A stretch of DNA of 64,000 nt from Actinoplanes philippinensis (GCF_900113015.1 NZ_FONV01000025.1:19389-83388), one strand, 5' to 3'; counted from the stretch's first letter, positions 1 through 8,927 are shown. Translations and numbers: made by a program. Notes: generated by a model from the sequence alone, not told the origin.

Positions 1-362
1 GCGGTGTGGAACGGCGCGAACATGACGCCGATGCACGAGATCACCGTGTCGAAGGCGGCGGTCTCGAAGGGCAGGTCCTCGGCGTCGGCTTCGGTCCAGG
101 TCAGGCCGACGGGGGAGTTCTTCTCGCCGACGGCCAGCAGTTCGGGGGTGAGATCACTGGCCGTGACGGTGGCGCCGGTCCTGGCCGCGGGAACGGCGGC
201 GTTCCCGGTGCCCGCGCCGACGTCGAGGACTTTCTGGCCGGGGCCGATGCCGGCGGCTTCGACCAGCGCCGGTCCGAGGGGTGCGACGAGTTCGGAGGCG
301 ACCGCTGGGTAGTCGCCGGAGGCCCACATGGCACGGTGCTTGGTCTTCACAGTTGTCGTCAT
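1..362 (-). CDS. SAM-dependent methyltransferase, class I (5' part, runs off the window)
   Basis: The minus strand reads MTTTVKTKHRAMWASGDYPA from the ATG at 360-362 and stays open to base 1, so about 120 N-terminal residues are present. The glycine-rich SAM-binding motif I is clear (KVLDVGAGTGNAAVPAA, near residues 44-60) and is followed by an acidic strand-end, TASDLTPE. This is the UbiE/COQ5-like Rossmann-fold methyltransferase pattern; the substrate cannot be told. The gene is divergent from the HxlR-family regulator, with a palindrome between the two starts, so it is a likely target of that regulator (inference). The C-terminal part lies outside the window. Confidence 0.85.
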   Translation of the reverse strand, partial: MTTTVKTKHRAMWASGDYPAVASELVAPLGPALVEAAGIGPGQKVLDVGAGTGNAAVPAARTGATVTASDLTPELLAVGEKNSPVGLTWTEADAEDLPFETAAFDTVISCIGVMFAPFHT

Positions 363-399
363 GTCACCGACAGTAGGGATCCGCGGGTGGCCCGGCCTA

Positions 400-414
400 G
401 TACACGATGTGTAC
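400..414. promoter_or_regulatory. GTAC-type palindrome between divergent methyltransferase and HxlR regulator
   Basis: GTACACGATGTGTAC has perfect 6-base arms around a 3-base spacer. It lies 37 bases before the methyltransferase start and 21 before the regulator start. HxlR-family proteins are known to bind short palindromes often built on GTAC, so this is the best candidate operator for autoregulation and control of the divergent gene. No binding evidence is available here. Confidence 0.55.
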
Positions 415-435
415 CGGCGAGAGGAGACCACCGGA

Positions 436-1122
436 ATGGGTGCGTCGTACGGGCAGTTCTGCCCGGTTGCGAAGGCGATGGAGCTGCTCGACGAGCGGTG
501 GACGATGCTGGTGATCCGGGAGCTGATGGCCGGGAGCCGCCGGTTCAACGATCTGCGGCGGGGGCTGCCACGGATGTCGCCCACGCTGCTGTCGCGGCGG
601 CTGCAGCAGCTGTCCGCGGCCGGTGTGGTCGAGCGGCGGGAGTCGGGCGCCGAGGTGGAGTACGAGCTGACCACGGCGGGCCTGGAGTTGCGGCCGATCG
701 TGGTGGCCCTGGGCGAGTGGGGCACCCGGTGGATTCCCGAACTCGGCGACCGTGACCTGGATCCGAAGCTGCTGCTGTGGGACATGCACCGGTCGGTGGA
801 TCACGGCGCGGTGCCGGCCCGGCGCACGGTGCTGCAGTTCCGGTTCCCGGCGGCGCCGGCGAGGGTACGCGACTGGTGGCTGGTGATCACGCCGGCCGAG
901 GCCGACATCTGTGATGTCGACCCCGGTCACGACGTGGACGTGCTGGTGACCGCCGACCTGCGCTGCCTGACCGACGTGTGGCGCGGGGAGCGTACGTGGG
1001 CGTCCGGCCTGCGGTCGGGTGAGCTGGCGTTCCAGGGGCCGGAGGAGCTGCGCCGCGCCCTGCCCGCGTGGTTCCGGCAGTTCGCTTTCGCCGCCGTCCC
1101 CCGGCCGCAACCGGTCAGCTGA
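436..1122 (+). CDS. HxlR-family winged-helix regulator with C-terminal SCP2-like domain
   Basis: The N-terminal 100 residues are a typical HxlR winged helix: CPVAKAMELLDERWTMLVIR, then RRFNDLRRGLPRMSPTLLSRR and the wing. The conserved early Cys of the family is present in QFCPVA. The remaining 125 or so residues resemble the sterol-carrier-protein-2-like ligand domain that some actinobacterial HxlR regulators carry; the ligand is unknown. I chose the ATG at 436 because a GGAGA ribosome site lies just upstream and homology begins there; the frame is open further 5'. It probably controls the divergent methyltransferase and itself through the palindrome at 400-414. The 3' end overlaps the convergent GH3 gene by 8 bases. 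Confidence 0.88.
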   Translation: MGASYGQFCPVAKAMELLDERWTMLVIRELMAGSRRFNDLRRGLPRMSPTLLSRRLQQLSAAGVVERRESGAEVEYELTTAGLELRPIVVALGEWGTRWIPELGDRDLDPKLLLWDMHRSVDHGAVPARRTVLQFRFPAAPARVRDWWLVITPAEADICDVDPGHDVDVLVTADLRCLTDVWRGERTWASGLRSGELAFQGPEELRRALPAWFRQFAFAAVPRPQPVS

Positions 1123-3352
1123 TCCGGAACTTGGCGGCGAGCAGCGCCGACGGCCGTGAGTTCGGCCCGACCAGCAGCTCGAAGTCACCGGCTTCGACGA
1201 CCCGCTTCCCGTCGGCGTCGACGAGCGTGATGTCCGCGGCCGCCACCTCGACGGCGACCGTGACGCTCTCCCCGGCCGGCACGGTGACCTGCCGGTACGC
1301 CTTCAGCTCGCGGCTCGCCCAGGTGACGCTGGTGACCAGGTCGCTGACGTAGACCTGCACGGTCTCCAGCGCCGGCCGGGTCCCGGTGTTGCTGAGCCGC
1401 ACGGTGGCCCGGACCACTCCGTCGGCGGCCACGTCCGGCTCCTCGATGCTGAGCCCGTCGTAGGTGATGGTCGTGTAGCTGAGCCCCTCACCGAAGGCGA
1501 ACAGCGGGTCCTGCGTGAGGTCCGCGTACCGGGAGCCGTGCTGGCCGCGGGTCTGGTTGTAGAAGACCGGCTGCTGTCCGGCGTGCCGGGCGGCCGAGAT
1601 CGGCATCCGCCCGGTCGGCTCGATCAGGCCGAGCAGGAGTTCCGCGATCGCCTGCCCGCCGCGCATGCCCGGGTTGAACGCCTGCACGATCGCGGCCGCG
1701 CCGAGCGCCGACTCCGGCAGCGCGTGCGGTTTGCCGTCGATCAGCACGACGATCATCGGGGTGCCGGTGGTGGCGACCGCGTCGAGCAGCGCGATCTGCC
1801 CGCCCTGGAGTTCCAGGGTGGCTGTCGACTTGTGCTCGCCGTTGAGGTTGACGGTGTCGCCGACGACCACGATCGCGTAGTCGGCGGCGGCTGCGGTGGC
1901 CGCCGCGGCGGCGATGCGGGCCGGGTCGGCGGGCACGCCCACCGAGATCGGCGGGCGGGGCTGGCCGTCCGGGAACGTCTCACCCTCCGGGTCGGGGACG
2001 AGCTTCTCGATCTCCACGGCCGGGTCGAAGTCCAGCTGCCAGCCGTCGGGCAGCAGCTCACGCAGGCCGTCGAGGACGGTGGTGGTCAGCTCCCGCGGGT
2101 GGCCGTCGGGCAGCCAGTCGACCTGTCCGGAGTCGCCGGCCCAGTCGCCGAGCTGGGTGGACACGTCGTCGGCGTTGGGGCCGAGCAGCGCGATGCGCTT
2201 CGACGGGGCGGCCGCGAGGGGCAGCACGCCGTCGTTGCGCAGCAGAACCAGGGATCGGCGGGCGATCTCCAGGTTGAGGGCCACGTGTGCGGGGTTGCCG
2301 ATGACCTCGGCCTGGCGGGCGGCGTCCGGGGTGCGGGGGTTCTCGAAGAGGCCCAGCTCGAACTTCAGGCGCAGGATCCGCCGTACCGCCGCATCGATGT
2401 CGTCCTCACCGAGGATGCCGCGCCGGATCGCCTCCTGAGCGCCTTCGAAGAAGGCCGGCGTCGTCATGATCAGGTCGTTGCCGGCCTTGACGGCGACCGC
2501 TGCGGCCTCGGCGTAGTCGGCGCAGACCTTCTGCTCCCAGACCATCCGGCCGACGTTGTCCCAGTCGGTGACGAGGGTGCCGGTGAAGCCCCACTCCTCC
2601 TTGAGGACGTCGTTGAGCAGCCACTTGTTGGCGGTGATGGGGACGCCGTCCATTGACTGGTAGCCGAGCATGAAGACCCGGCAGCCCTCGGCGGCGGCCC
2701 GCTCGAACGGCGGGAGGAACCAGGAGCGCAGCTTGCGGCGGCTGATGTCGGCCTCGCTGGCGTCGCGGCCGCCCTGGGTCTCGGAGTATCCGGCGAAGTG
2801 CTTGGCGGTGGCCAGGATCGCGGTCGGGTCGGTGAGGCCGTCGCCCTGGTATCCGCGGATCATGGCGGCGCCCAGCTCGGAGATCAGGTACGGGTCTTCG
2901 CCGAACGTCTCGTCGACGCGGCCCCACCGCAGGTCACGGGCGATGCAGAGGACCGGTGAGAAGGTCCAGTGGACGCCGGTGGCGGCGGCTTCCACAGCGG
3001 TGGCCCGGGCGACCCGTTCGACGAGCGTAGAGTCCCAGGAGGCCGCCATGGCGAGCTGAGTGGGGAAGACCGTGGCGCCGGGCCAGAAGGCGTGCCCGTG
3101 GATGCAGTCCTCGGCGGTGATCAGCGGGATCCGCAGCCGCGTCCGGGAGACCAGCTCGGCGGCCTCGACGAGTTTGGCGGGGGAGGTGTGCAGGATCGAT
3201 CCGGCCAGTTTCTCCAGGACGATCTCGCCGATGTCCTGCCGGGCGTCGAGCTGGAGCATCTGGCCGACCTTCTCGGGAAGAGTCATCCGGCCCAGCAGAT
3301 CCTCGACACGCTCTCGCACCGGGAGCGAGGAGTCCTGATATGGCAAGGGCAT
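1115..3352 (-). CDS. Glycoside hydrolase family 3 beta-glucosidase/xylosidase
   Basis: This 745-aa protein has the complete GH3 plan: N-terminal TIM barrel (about 1-330, with KHFAGY and the nucleophile region GTLVTDWDN near residue 261), the alpha/beta sandwich domain (about 370-590), and the C-terminal fibronectin-III-like domain (about 650-745). No signal peptide is visible, so it probably acts on imported oligosaccharides in the cytoplasm, releasing terminal beta-linked glucose or xylose. Family 3 sequences resemble BglX, but specificity cannot be fixed from sequence. The start ATG opens directly at MPLPYQDSSLPVRERVEDLL, where homology begins. Palindromes of a LacI-family type lie in its promoter region, although no regulator is adjacent. 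Confidence 0.93.
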   Translation of the reverse strand: MPLPYQDSSLPVRERVEDLLGRMTLPEKVGQMLQLDARQDIGEIVLEKLAGSILHTSPAKLVEAAELVSRTRLRIPLITAEDCIHGHAFWPGATVFPTQLAMAASWDSTLVERVARATAVEAAATGVHWTFSPVLCIARDLRWGRVDETFGEDPYLISELGAAMIRGYQGDGLTDPTAILATAKHFAGYSETQGGRDASEADISRRKLRSWFLPPFERAAAEGCRVFMLGYQSMDGVPITANKWLLNDVLKEEWGFTGTLVTDWDNVGRMVWEQKVCADYAEAAAVAVKAGNDLIMTTPAFFEGAQEAIRRGILGEDDIDAAVRRILRLKFELGLFENPRTPDAARQAEVIGNPAHVALNLEIARRSLVLLRNDGVLPLAAAPSKRIALLGPNADDVSTQLGDWAGDSGQVDWLPDGHPRELTTTVLDGLRELLPDGWQLDFDPAVEIEKLVPDPEGETFPDGQPRPPISVGVPADPARIAAAAATAAAADYAIVVVGDTVNLNGEHKSTATLELQGGQIALLDAVATTGTPMIVVLIDGKPHALPESALGAAAIVQAFNPGMRGGQAIAELLLGLIEPTGRMPISAARHAGQQPVFYNQTRGQHGSRYADLTQDPLFAFGEGLSYTTITYDGLSIEEPDVAADGVVRATVRLSNTGTRPALETVQVYVSDLVTSVTWASRELKAYRQVTVPAGESVTVAVEVAAADITLVDADGKRVVEAGDFELLVGPNSRPSALLAAKFRIS

Positions 3353-3379
3353 GAGTTTCTCCGATGGGTCTGCCGAACG

Positions 3380-3441
3380 CGAACGGTTCGGAGTCTTCCA
3401 CGTACGGAACCGGTTCCGGCACCCCGCTACGGTTCCGGAAC
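3380..3441. promoter_or_regulatory. Palindrome cluster upstream of the GH3 gene
   Basis: Three related inverted repeats sit 28-89 bases upstream of the GH3 start: CGAACGGTTCG (3380-3390), the perfect 14-base palindrome CGGAACCGGTTCCG (3405-3418), and GTTCCGGAAC (3432-3441). The centre CG inside a GAACC/GGTTC dyad is the usual layout of LacI-family operators, which often control GH3 genes through sugar-responsive repressors. The cognate regulator is not in the window. The function is inferred from layout only. Confidence 0.5.
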
Positions 3442-3554
3442 TTCATCCGCCGGGAAGGCTTTGTGGGAGGCGATTGTTAGGAGGTGTCGGTAAGGTCCTA
3501 AGCGGATCGGACGCAGTGAAGTCTATTGATTACGCACGGTGAAAGTGGAGGACC

Positions 3555-4844
3555 ATGGGTTCGGCTGACCGGGTTCTGCGGCGGACCGCCGACGCGATCG
3601 AGCACATAACCGGCATCTGCTTCAAGACCGGCCCGCCGCGGCAGATCGGTGTCGAGCTGGAGTGGACCACGCATCCGGCCGCCGACCCGTCCGCGTACCT
3701 GACGGCCGGCGACCTCGTCGAGGCTCTGGGTGTGCATACCCCGGCGGCCCTCGGCAATCCACATCCCGTGCCGCTGCCCGGCGGTGGCACGGTCACCGTC
3801 GAGCCGGGCCTGCAGATCGAGATCTCCTCGGCGCCCGCCGGCTCGCTCGCCGAGCTGCACGCCGCGGTCACCGCCGACCGGGAGATCCTCGCGGGGCTGC
3901 TGGCGAGCCGGGGGATCATCCTCGGCGACCACGGCCTGGACCCGTTCCGGGAGCCCCGCCGCACCCTGGACACCCCGCGTTACGCGGCCATGGACCGCGC
4001 CTTCGACAGCGCCGGCCGCACCATGATGGGCTCCACCGCGGGGCTCCAGGTGTGCTTCGACGCCGGCGAGGCCGGTCAGATCCCGATCCGCTGGGCGGCC
4101 CTGCACGAGGTCGGTCCGGCGATGCTGGCCCTGTTCGCCAACTCACCACGGCACGGCTGGGCGTCCGCCCGGACGGCGACCTGGCACGGCATCGACGCAC
4201 GGCGCTCCGGGCCGGTCCCGTCGTCCGCCGATCCGGCGGTGAGCTGGGCTCACTACGCGGTTCAGGCGCCACTGCTCTGCGTGCGGCGCGACCACGGCCG
4301 GTGGGACGTGCCACCCGGCGTGACGATGGCCGACTGGATCGAGGCGGGCGGCATCGAGGGTGGCCCGGCCGGTTCCGGCCGGATCGGCGGGCGGCGCATC
4401 GGCCCGCGACGGCAACGGCCACCGCAGCTCATCGACCCGGTCACCCGGCCACCGACGATCGCGGATCTCGACTATCACCTCAACACCCTCTTTCCGCCGG
4501 TACGGCCACGCGGCTACCTGGAGGTCCGCTACCTCGACACCCAGCCCGGCGACGAGTGGATCGCCCCGGCCGCGGTGCTGGCCGCGCTGCTGTCCGACGA
4601 CACGCTCACCGACCGTGCCCGCGAGCTGGCCGCCCCGGCCGCCGGCCGCTGGCACGCCGCCGCCCGGTCCGGTCTCGCCGACCGGCCGGTGCGCCGGGCC
4701 GCCGCCGGTCTGGCCGACCTGGCCTGCCGCAACCTCGACCGGACCGGCCTGCCCCCGGCGGTCCGCGACACCGTGACCGGCATCGTCTCCCGCCGCCTGC
4801 GGGAGGCCGTGTCCGGACGACCCCGAGAGGACATTTGGGTATGA
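3555..4844 (+). CDS. egtA: Ergothioneine biosynthesis glutamate-cysteine ligase EgtA
   Basis: EgtA joins L-glutamate and L-cysteine with ATP to give gamma-glutamylcysteine, the sulfur donor for ergothioneine in actinobacteria. The 429-aa protein shows the GCS2-type glutamate-cysteine ligase fold signature, with IGVELEW near residue 36, the EPGLQIEISS strand, and later MGSTAGLQVCFD. The ATG at 3555 follows a good GTGGAGG site. It is first in the four-gene egtA-B-C-D operon and overlaps egtB by 4 bases (ATGA), so translation is coupled. The GH3 gene is divergent. Confidence 0.94.
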   Translation: MGSADRVLRRTADAIEHITGICFKTGPPRQIGVELEWTTHPAADPSAYLTAGDLVEALGVHTPAALGNPHPVPLPGGGTVTVEPGLQIEISSAPAGSLAELHAAVTADREILAGLLASRGIILGDHGLDPFREPRRTLDTPRYAAMDRAFDSAGRTMMGSTAGLQVCFDAGEAGQIPIRWAALHEVGPAMLALFANSPRHGWASARTATWHGIDARRSGPVPSSADPAVSWAHYAVQAPLLCVRRDHGRWDVPPGVTMADWIEAGGIEGGPAGSGRIGGRRIGPRRQRPPQLIDPVTRPPTIADLDYHLNTLFPPVRPRGYLEVRYLDTQPGDEWIAPAAVLAALLSDDTLTDRARELAAPAAGRWHAAARSGLADRPVRRAAAGLADLACRNLDRTGLPPAVRDTVTGIVSRRLREAVSGRPREDIWV

Positions 4845-6133
4845 CCGACGATCTTCGGCTGTCCATCGCTGCCGACCTGGAGCGCGCCCGGGCCCGGACG
4901 GCGCTGCTCACCGACTCCGTCGACGACGACGACCTCACCCGGCAGCACTCCCCGCTGATGTCCCCGCTGGTCTGGGACCTGGCGCACGTCGGCAATCAGG
5001 AGGAGCTGTGGCTGGTCCGCGACGTGGGCGGCCGTGACCCGCTCCGGCAGGACATCGACGAGCTCTACGACGCGTTCAAGCACTCCCGCCGCGACCGGCC
5101 GGCGTTGCCCCTGCTCAGCCCGGCCGAGGCCCGCGCCTACACCGCGCAGGTGCGCGACAAGGTGTTCGACGTGCTGGACCGGACCAGGTTCGGCCCGGAG
5201 AGCCGGCTGCTCGACGGCGGGTTCGCGTTCGGCATGATCGTCCAGCACGAGCAGCAGCACGACGAGACCATGCTGGCCACGCACCAGCTGCGGTCCGGCG
5301 CGCCGGTGCTGTCCGCGCCGGCGCCGCCCCCGGCCGCGGCCCCGGTCTCCGGCGAGGTTCTCGTCCCCTCGGGCAGATTCCAGATGGGTACGGACATCGA
5401 GCCCTGGGCCCTCGACAACGAACGCCCCGCCCACCCGGTCGACGTGGACGCCTTCTGGATCGACGCCGCCCCGGTCACCAACGGCGACTACCTGGCGTTC
5501 ATGGACGCCGGTGGCTACGACGACCCCCGCTGGTGGAGCGAGCGCGGCTGGGCCCACCGCAACCAGGCCGGCCTGGACAGCCCGCTGCACTGGATCCGCG
5601 ACCGTGACGGCTGGCTGCGTGACCGGTTCGGTCACGTCGAGCCGGTGAACCCGGCCGAGCCGGTCGTCCACGTCTGCTTCTTCGAGGCCGAGGCCTACGC
5701 CGCGTGGGCCGGGAAACGCCTGCCCACCGAGGCCGAGTGGGAGAAGGCCGCCCGCTGGGACCCGGCGACCGGCCGCTCCCGCCGCTACCCGTGGGGCGAC
5801 GACCCGCCCGCGGCCCGGCACGCCAATCTCGGCCAGCGGCACCTCGGTCCGGCCCCGGTCGGCGCCTACCCGGACGGCGCGTCGCCACAGGGCGTGCACC
5901 AGCTGATCGGTGACGTCTGGGAGTGGACCTCCTCCGGCTTCCACGGTTACCCGGGGTTCGCGGCGTTCCCTTACCGCGAGTATTCGGAGGTGTTCTTCGG
6001 CGGCGACTACCGGGTGCTGCGCGGCGGGTCGTTCGGCACCGACGCGGCCGCCTGCCGGGGCACCTTCCGCAACTGGGACCACCCGATCCGGCGGCAGATC
6101 TTCAGCGGGTTCCGCTGCGCACGGGACGCCTGA
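4841..6133 (+). CDS. egtB: Ergothioneine biosynthesis sulfoxide synthase EgtB
   Basis: EgtB is the iron enzyme that couples gamma-glutamylcysteine to hercynine with O2, making the C-S bond of ergothioneine. The 430-aa product has the two expected domains: an N-terminal DinB-like four-helix domain (about 1-150) that carries the metal histidines, seen as LAHVGNQEELW and later VQHEQQHDETM, and a C-terminal formylglycine-generating-enzyme/sulfatase-modifying fold (about 165-430) with the GGSFGTDAAACRGTFRNW and FSGFRCARD signatures. The start is the ATG overlapping the egtA stop. The TGATG junction couples it to egtC. Confidence 0.95.
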   Translation: MTDDLRLSIAADLERARARTALLTDSVDDDDLTRQHSPLMSPLVWDLAHVGNQEELWLVRDVGGRDPLRQDIDELYDAFKHSRRDRPALPLLSPAEARAYTAQVRDKVFDVLDRTRFGPESRLLDGGFAFGMIVQHEQQHDETMLATHQLRSGAPVLSAPAPPPAAAPVSGEVLVPSGRFQMGTDIEPWALDNERPAHPVDVDAFWIDAAPVTNGDYLAFMDAGGYDDPRWWSERGWAHRNQAGLDSPLHWIRDRDGWLRDRFGHVEPVNPAEPVVHVCFFEAEAYAAWAGKRLPTEAEWEKAARWDPATGRSRRYPWGDDPPAARHANLGQRHLGPAPVGAYPDGASPQGVHQLIGDVWEWTSSGFHGYPGFAAFPYREYSEVFFGGDYRVLRGGSFGTDAAACRGTFRNWDHPIRRQIFSGFRCARDA

Positions 6134-6873
6134 TGTGCCGGCACCTCGGCTACCTCGGTCCGCCCGTACCGCTGAAGGATCTGCTCTTCGACCCGCCGCA
6201 CGCCCTGGCCACGCAAGCCTGGGCGCCCCGCGACATGCGCGGCGGGGGAACCGTCAACGCCGACGGCTTCGGCGTCGGCTGGTGGCCGCCCGGCGCCGCC
6301 GCGCCGGTCCGGCATCGCAGCGCCATGCCGATCTGGACGGACGCGTCGCTGCCGCTGCTCGCGGCCGCGACCTCGGCCGGCGCGGTCCTCGCCGCGGTCC
6401 GCTCGGCCACCGTCGGCATGCCGGTGGTCGAGACGGCGGCGGCGCCGTTCACCGACGGCCGGTGGCTCTTCAGCCACAACGGCGTCGTCCGCGGCTGGCC
6501 TTCGGCCGTCGCCGCACAGGCCCGTGACCTCCCGGTGGAGGATCTGCTCACCCTTGACGCGCCCACCGACTCGGCAATTCTCTGGGCGATGGTACGAGCG
6601 AGGCTGCGCGCCGGGGAGCCGCCGGCGAAGGCGGTCGCCACCGTGGTGACCGAGGTCGCCGCCGCGGCGCCCGGCTCCCGGCTGAACCTGCTTCTCAGTG
6701 ACGGCCGGCAGATGATCGCGACCACGCTCGGTCACGCTCTGTCGGCGCGGTCCCTGCGCGACTCCACCCTGATCAGCTCCGAACCGCTCGACCCCGGACC
6801 GGCGTGGCAGCCCGTTCCCGACGGCCGTCTGGTCGTCGCCACCGCCGGCCGGCTGGAGATCACTTCCCTCTAG
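6133..6873 (+). CDS. egtC: Gamma-glutamyl-hercynylcysteine sulfoxide amidohydrolase EgtC
   Basis: EgtC removes the gamma-glutamyl group after the EgtB step. The protein (246 aa) starts MCRHLGYLG; the Cys at position 2 is the N-terminal nucleophile of class II glutamine amidotransferases after Met removal. The NADGFGVGWW and FSHNGVV motifs of the Ntn fold follow. The length matches the family. The start overlaps the egtB stop by one base. The next gene, egtD, follows within 15 bases. Confidence 0.94.
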   Translation: MCRHLGYLGPPVPLKDLLFDPPHALATQAWAPRDMRGGGTVNADGFGVGWWPPGAAAPVRHRSAMPIWTDASLPLLAAATSAGAVLAAVRSATVGMPVVETAAAPFTDGRWLFSHNGVVRGWPSAVAAQARDLPVEDLLTLDAPTDSAILWAMVRARLRAGEPPAKAVATVVTEVAAAAPGSRLNLLLSDGRQMIATTLGHALSARSLRDSTLISSEPLDPGPAWQPVPDGRLVVATAGRLEITSL

Positions 6874-6886
6874 AAAGGTGTGCGCC

Positions 6887-7849
6887 ATGCTCCTGGACAG
6901 GCACCTCGACGACGACGATCTCGCCCGTGAACTGCGCGCCGACGTGCGCGCCGGACTCACCGCCGACCCCCGGTGGATGCCGCCGAAGTGGTTCTACGAC
7001 GCCCGTGGCAGCGAGCTCTTCGAGGACATCACCCGGCTTCCGGAGTACTACCCGACCCGTACCGAACGGGCCCTGCTCGAAACGCACGCCGCCGCGATCG
7101 CCCGGATCACCGAGGCGAAGACCCTCGTCGAGCTCGGCTCCGGCTCGTCGGAGAAGACACGGCTGCTGCTCGACGCCCTGGTCGCCCGGGGCACGCTCGG
7201 CGCGTTCGTCCCGCTCGACGTCTCCGGCTCGGCGCTGGCCGCCGCCGTCGAGTCGCTGACCGCCGCCTATCCCGGCCTCGGCATCCGCGGCGTCGTCGGC
7301 GACATGACCCGCCACCTGCGGCACCTGCCGGAAGGCGACAACCGTCTGGTCGCCTTCCTCGGCAGCACCATCGGCAACCTGGTGCCCGCCGAACGGGCCA
7401 CGTTCCTGTCGTCGCTGCGCTCGGTCCTGCACGAGGGCGAGTGGCTGCTGCTCGGCGCCGACCTGGTCAAGGACCCGGCCGTGCTGGTGCCCGCCTACGA
7501 CGACGCCGCCGGGGTGACGGCCGAGTTCAACCGCAACGTCCTGCACGTCATCAACCGTGAGCTGGCCGCCGACTTCGACGTGGCCGCCTTCGAGCACGTC
7601 GCCGTCTGGGAGCCACGGCACGAGTGGATCGAGATGCGCCTGCGGTCCAGCCGTGACCAGGTCGTCCACATCGGCGACCTGGAACTGGACGTCCCGTTCG
7701 CCGCGGGCGAGGAGATGCGTACCGAGATCTCCGCCAAATTCCGCCGCGACGGCCTCACCGCCGAGCTCGCCGCCGCGGGCTTCACCGCGCGCCACTGGTG
7801 GACCGATCCGAACGACTGGTTCGGAATCACCCTCGCCCAGGCGGGGTAA
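6887..7849 (+). CDS. egtD: L-histidine N-alpha-methyltransferase EgtD
   Basis: EgtD trimethylates histidine with S-adenosylmethionine to make hercynine, the first committed precursor of ergothioneine. The 320-aa protein has the family features: PPKWFYDARGSELFEDI near the start, the SAM motif LVELGSGSSEKTRLLLDAL, and the C-terminal region ending in HWWTDPNDWFGITLA. A GTG nine bases earlier is possible, but the AGAAAGG site is correctly spaced for the ATG at 6887. egtE, the PLP lyase that completes the pathway, is not next to it; in its place is an unrelated uncharacterised gene. Confidence 0.94.
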   Translation: MLLDRHLDDDDLARELRADVRAGLTADPRWMPPKWFYDARGSELFEDITRLPEYYPTRTERALLETHAAAIARITEAKTLVELGSGSSEKTRLLLDALVARGTLGAFVPLDVSGSALAAAVESLTAAYPGLGIRGVVGDMTRHLRHLPEGDNRLVAFLGSTIGNLVPAERATFLSSLRSVLHEGEWLLLGADLVKDPAVLVPAYDDAAGVTAEFNRNVLHVINRELAADFDVAAFEHVAVWEPRHEWIEMRLRSSRDQVVHIGDLELDVPFAAGEEMRTEISAKFRRDGLTAELAAAGFTARHWWTDPNDWFGITLAQAG

Positions 7850-7954
7850 AGGTTGACGCTTCGTGTTTTCCTAGCGGTGTCGTCTCACCGTCAGGGGCCG
7901 TCCCGCGAGTCCGCGCGGGACGGCGGCACGAGGCGTCGACCAAGGGGGTCCCGC

Positions 7955-8629
7955 ATGGAGTCCGACCACGCGGACGCTGTACCGCCACCCGGCGAGAAAC
8001 CGCCCGCCGAACCGTCGCCGGACGCCGTCCCGGCCTCCGGCGACACCCCATCGCCCACCGCCGCCTCCCCGCCCACCGCTTCGCCGGCCGCGGGTTCCCG
8101 GGCACAGGACATCAAGGCGGTCCTCGCCGGCGACGACCGGGCGTCAGCCGGGGACCGGCCGGACGGCGACGACGTGGAGTCCGGCCGTGAGCCACACGTC
8201 CTGCTGGTCCATGCGGTGATCAAGGCCTCCCGGGAACACGACGTGTGGTCGGCGTCCGGCGGCCCGCGCCCCCAGCTCCCCCGCACCTGGACCGAACTCT
8301 GGCGCAACGCCGTCCGCCGCCAGACCGACCTGGCCGGCGAACCCGAGGAGGCCGCCCGCCGCTCCGTCCAGGCGATGCTGGACCAGCTCACCCGCCTCGA
8401 CCGGGAGGCCGCCTGGTTCCGCACCGACCCGGCGCTGCGGGACCGGGCGATCGCCGAGACCCTGCTGTACGGCACCGGCCTCGGCCCCGGCGTGCCCAGC
8501 CGCCCGGCACAGCTCGCGTGGGACCGCCAGCGAGGCCTCCGGCCCGTCGACTACGCCAAGATCACCGCCATCGCCGCCGCCCAGGACGACTGGCTGGCCG
8601 CCTGGAACGAGTGGGCCCTCACCCGCTGA
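7955..8629 (+). CDS. Uncharacterised protein with disordered Pro/Ala-rich N-terminus
   Basis: I do not recognise this 224-aa protein. About the first 75 residues are Pro/Ser/Ala-rich and probably disordered. The rest is a compact helical domain rich in Trp, Arg and Glu (RTWTELWRNAVRRQ, YAKITAIAAAQDDWLAAWNE). There is no signal peptide or membrane segment. The ATG at 7955 follows an AAGGGGG site; upstream in-frame codons exist but lack one. It is 105 bases after egtD on the same strand and could be the last gene of that transcript, since a strong terminator follows at 8653. A TTGACG at 7853-7858 could alternatively give it a promoter of its own. Confidence 0.7.
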   Translation: MESDHADAVPPPGEKPPAEPSPDAVPASGDTPSPTAASPPTASPAAGSRAQDIKAVLAGDDRASAGDRPDGDDVESGREPHVLLVHAVIKASREHDVWSASGGPRPQLPRTWTELWRNAVRRQTDLAGEPEEAARRSVQAMLDQLTRLDREAAWFRTDPALRDRAIAETLLYGTGLGPGVPSRPAQLAWDRQRGLRPVDYAKITAIAAAQDDWLAAWNEWALTR

Positions 8630-8652
8630 CACCACCCGTTCCCAGCACACCC

Positions 8653-8686
8653 CAGGAGCACCCGGTCCCCCGATCGGGTGCTCCTG
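8653..8686 (+). terminator. Hairpin terminator after the egt operon gene
   Basis: A 12-base perfect stem (CAGGAGCACCCG pairing with CGGGTGCTCCTG) encloses a 10-base loop, 24 bases after the stop of the preceding gene. The T-run is poor, as is common in actinomycetes. It separates the egt transcript from the arg operon. Confidence 0.75.
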
Positions 8687-8927
8687 TTCGTCACCCCGGC
8701 CGTGTTCCGCGTGCGCGGGGACAGCTCGCTGGGCCGGCCGGTGAGGGACGCCTACGCCCGTGAGGCGCCCTGGAGAGTGGGGCGGGCCACCCTCGTCGCG
8801 GGGTGCGCGGGGACGGGGTGGCGTGTGGCGGGACGGAGTTCGCTCGTACCGAAGCACGGGTCTTTTCCGGCGAAAGTGACCGAGACCGCATCGCATCGCT
8901 CAGCATGCGGGATGGGCGCGTTCGTGG

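Noticed and set aside
4529..6082. A 517-codon minus-strand frame opposite egtA/egtB
   Set aside because: EgtB motifs fix the coding strand; the opposite frame has no homology.
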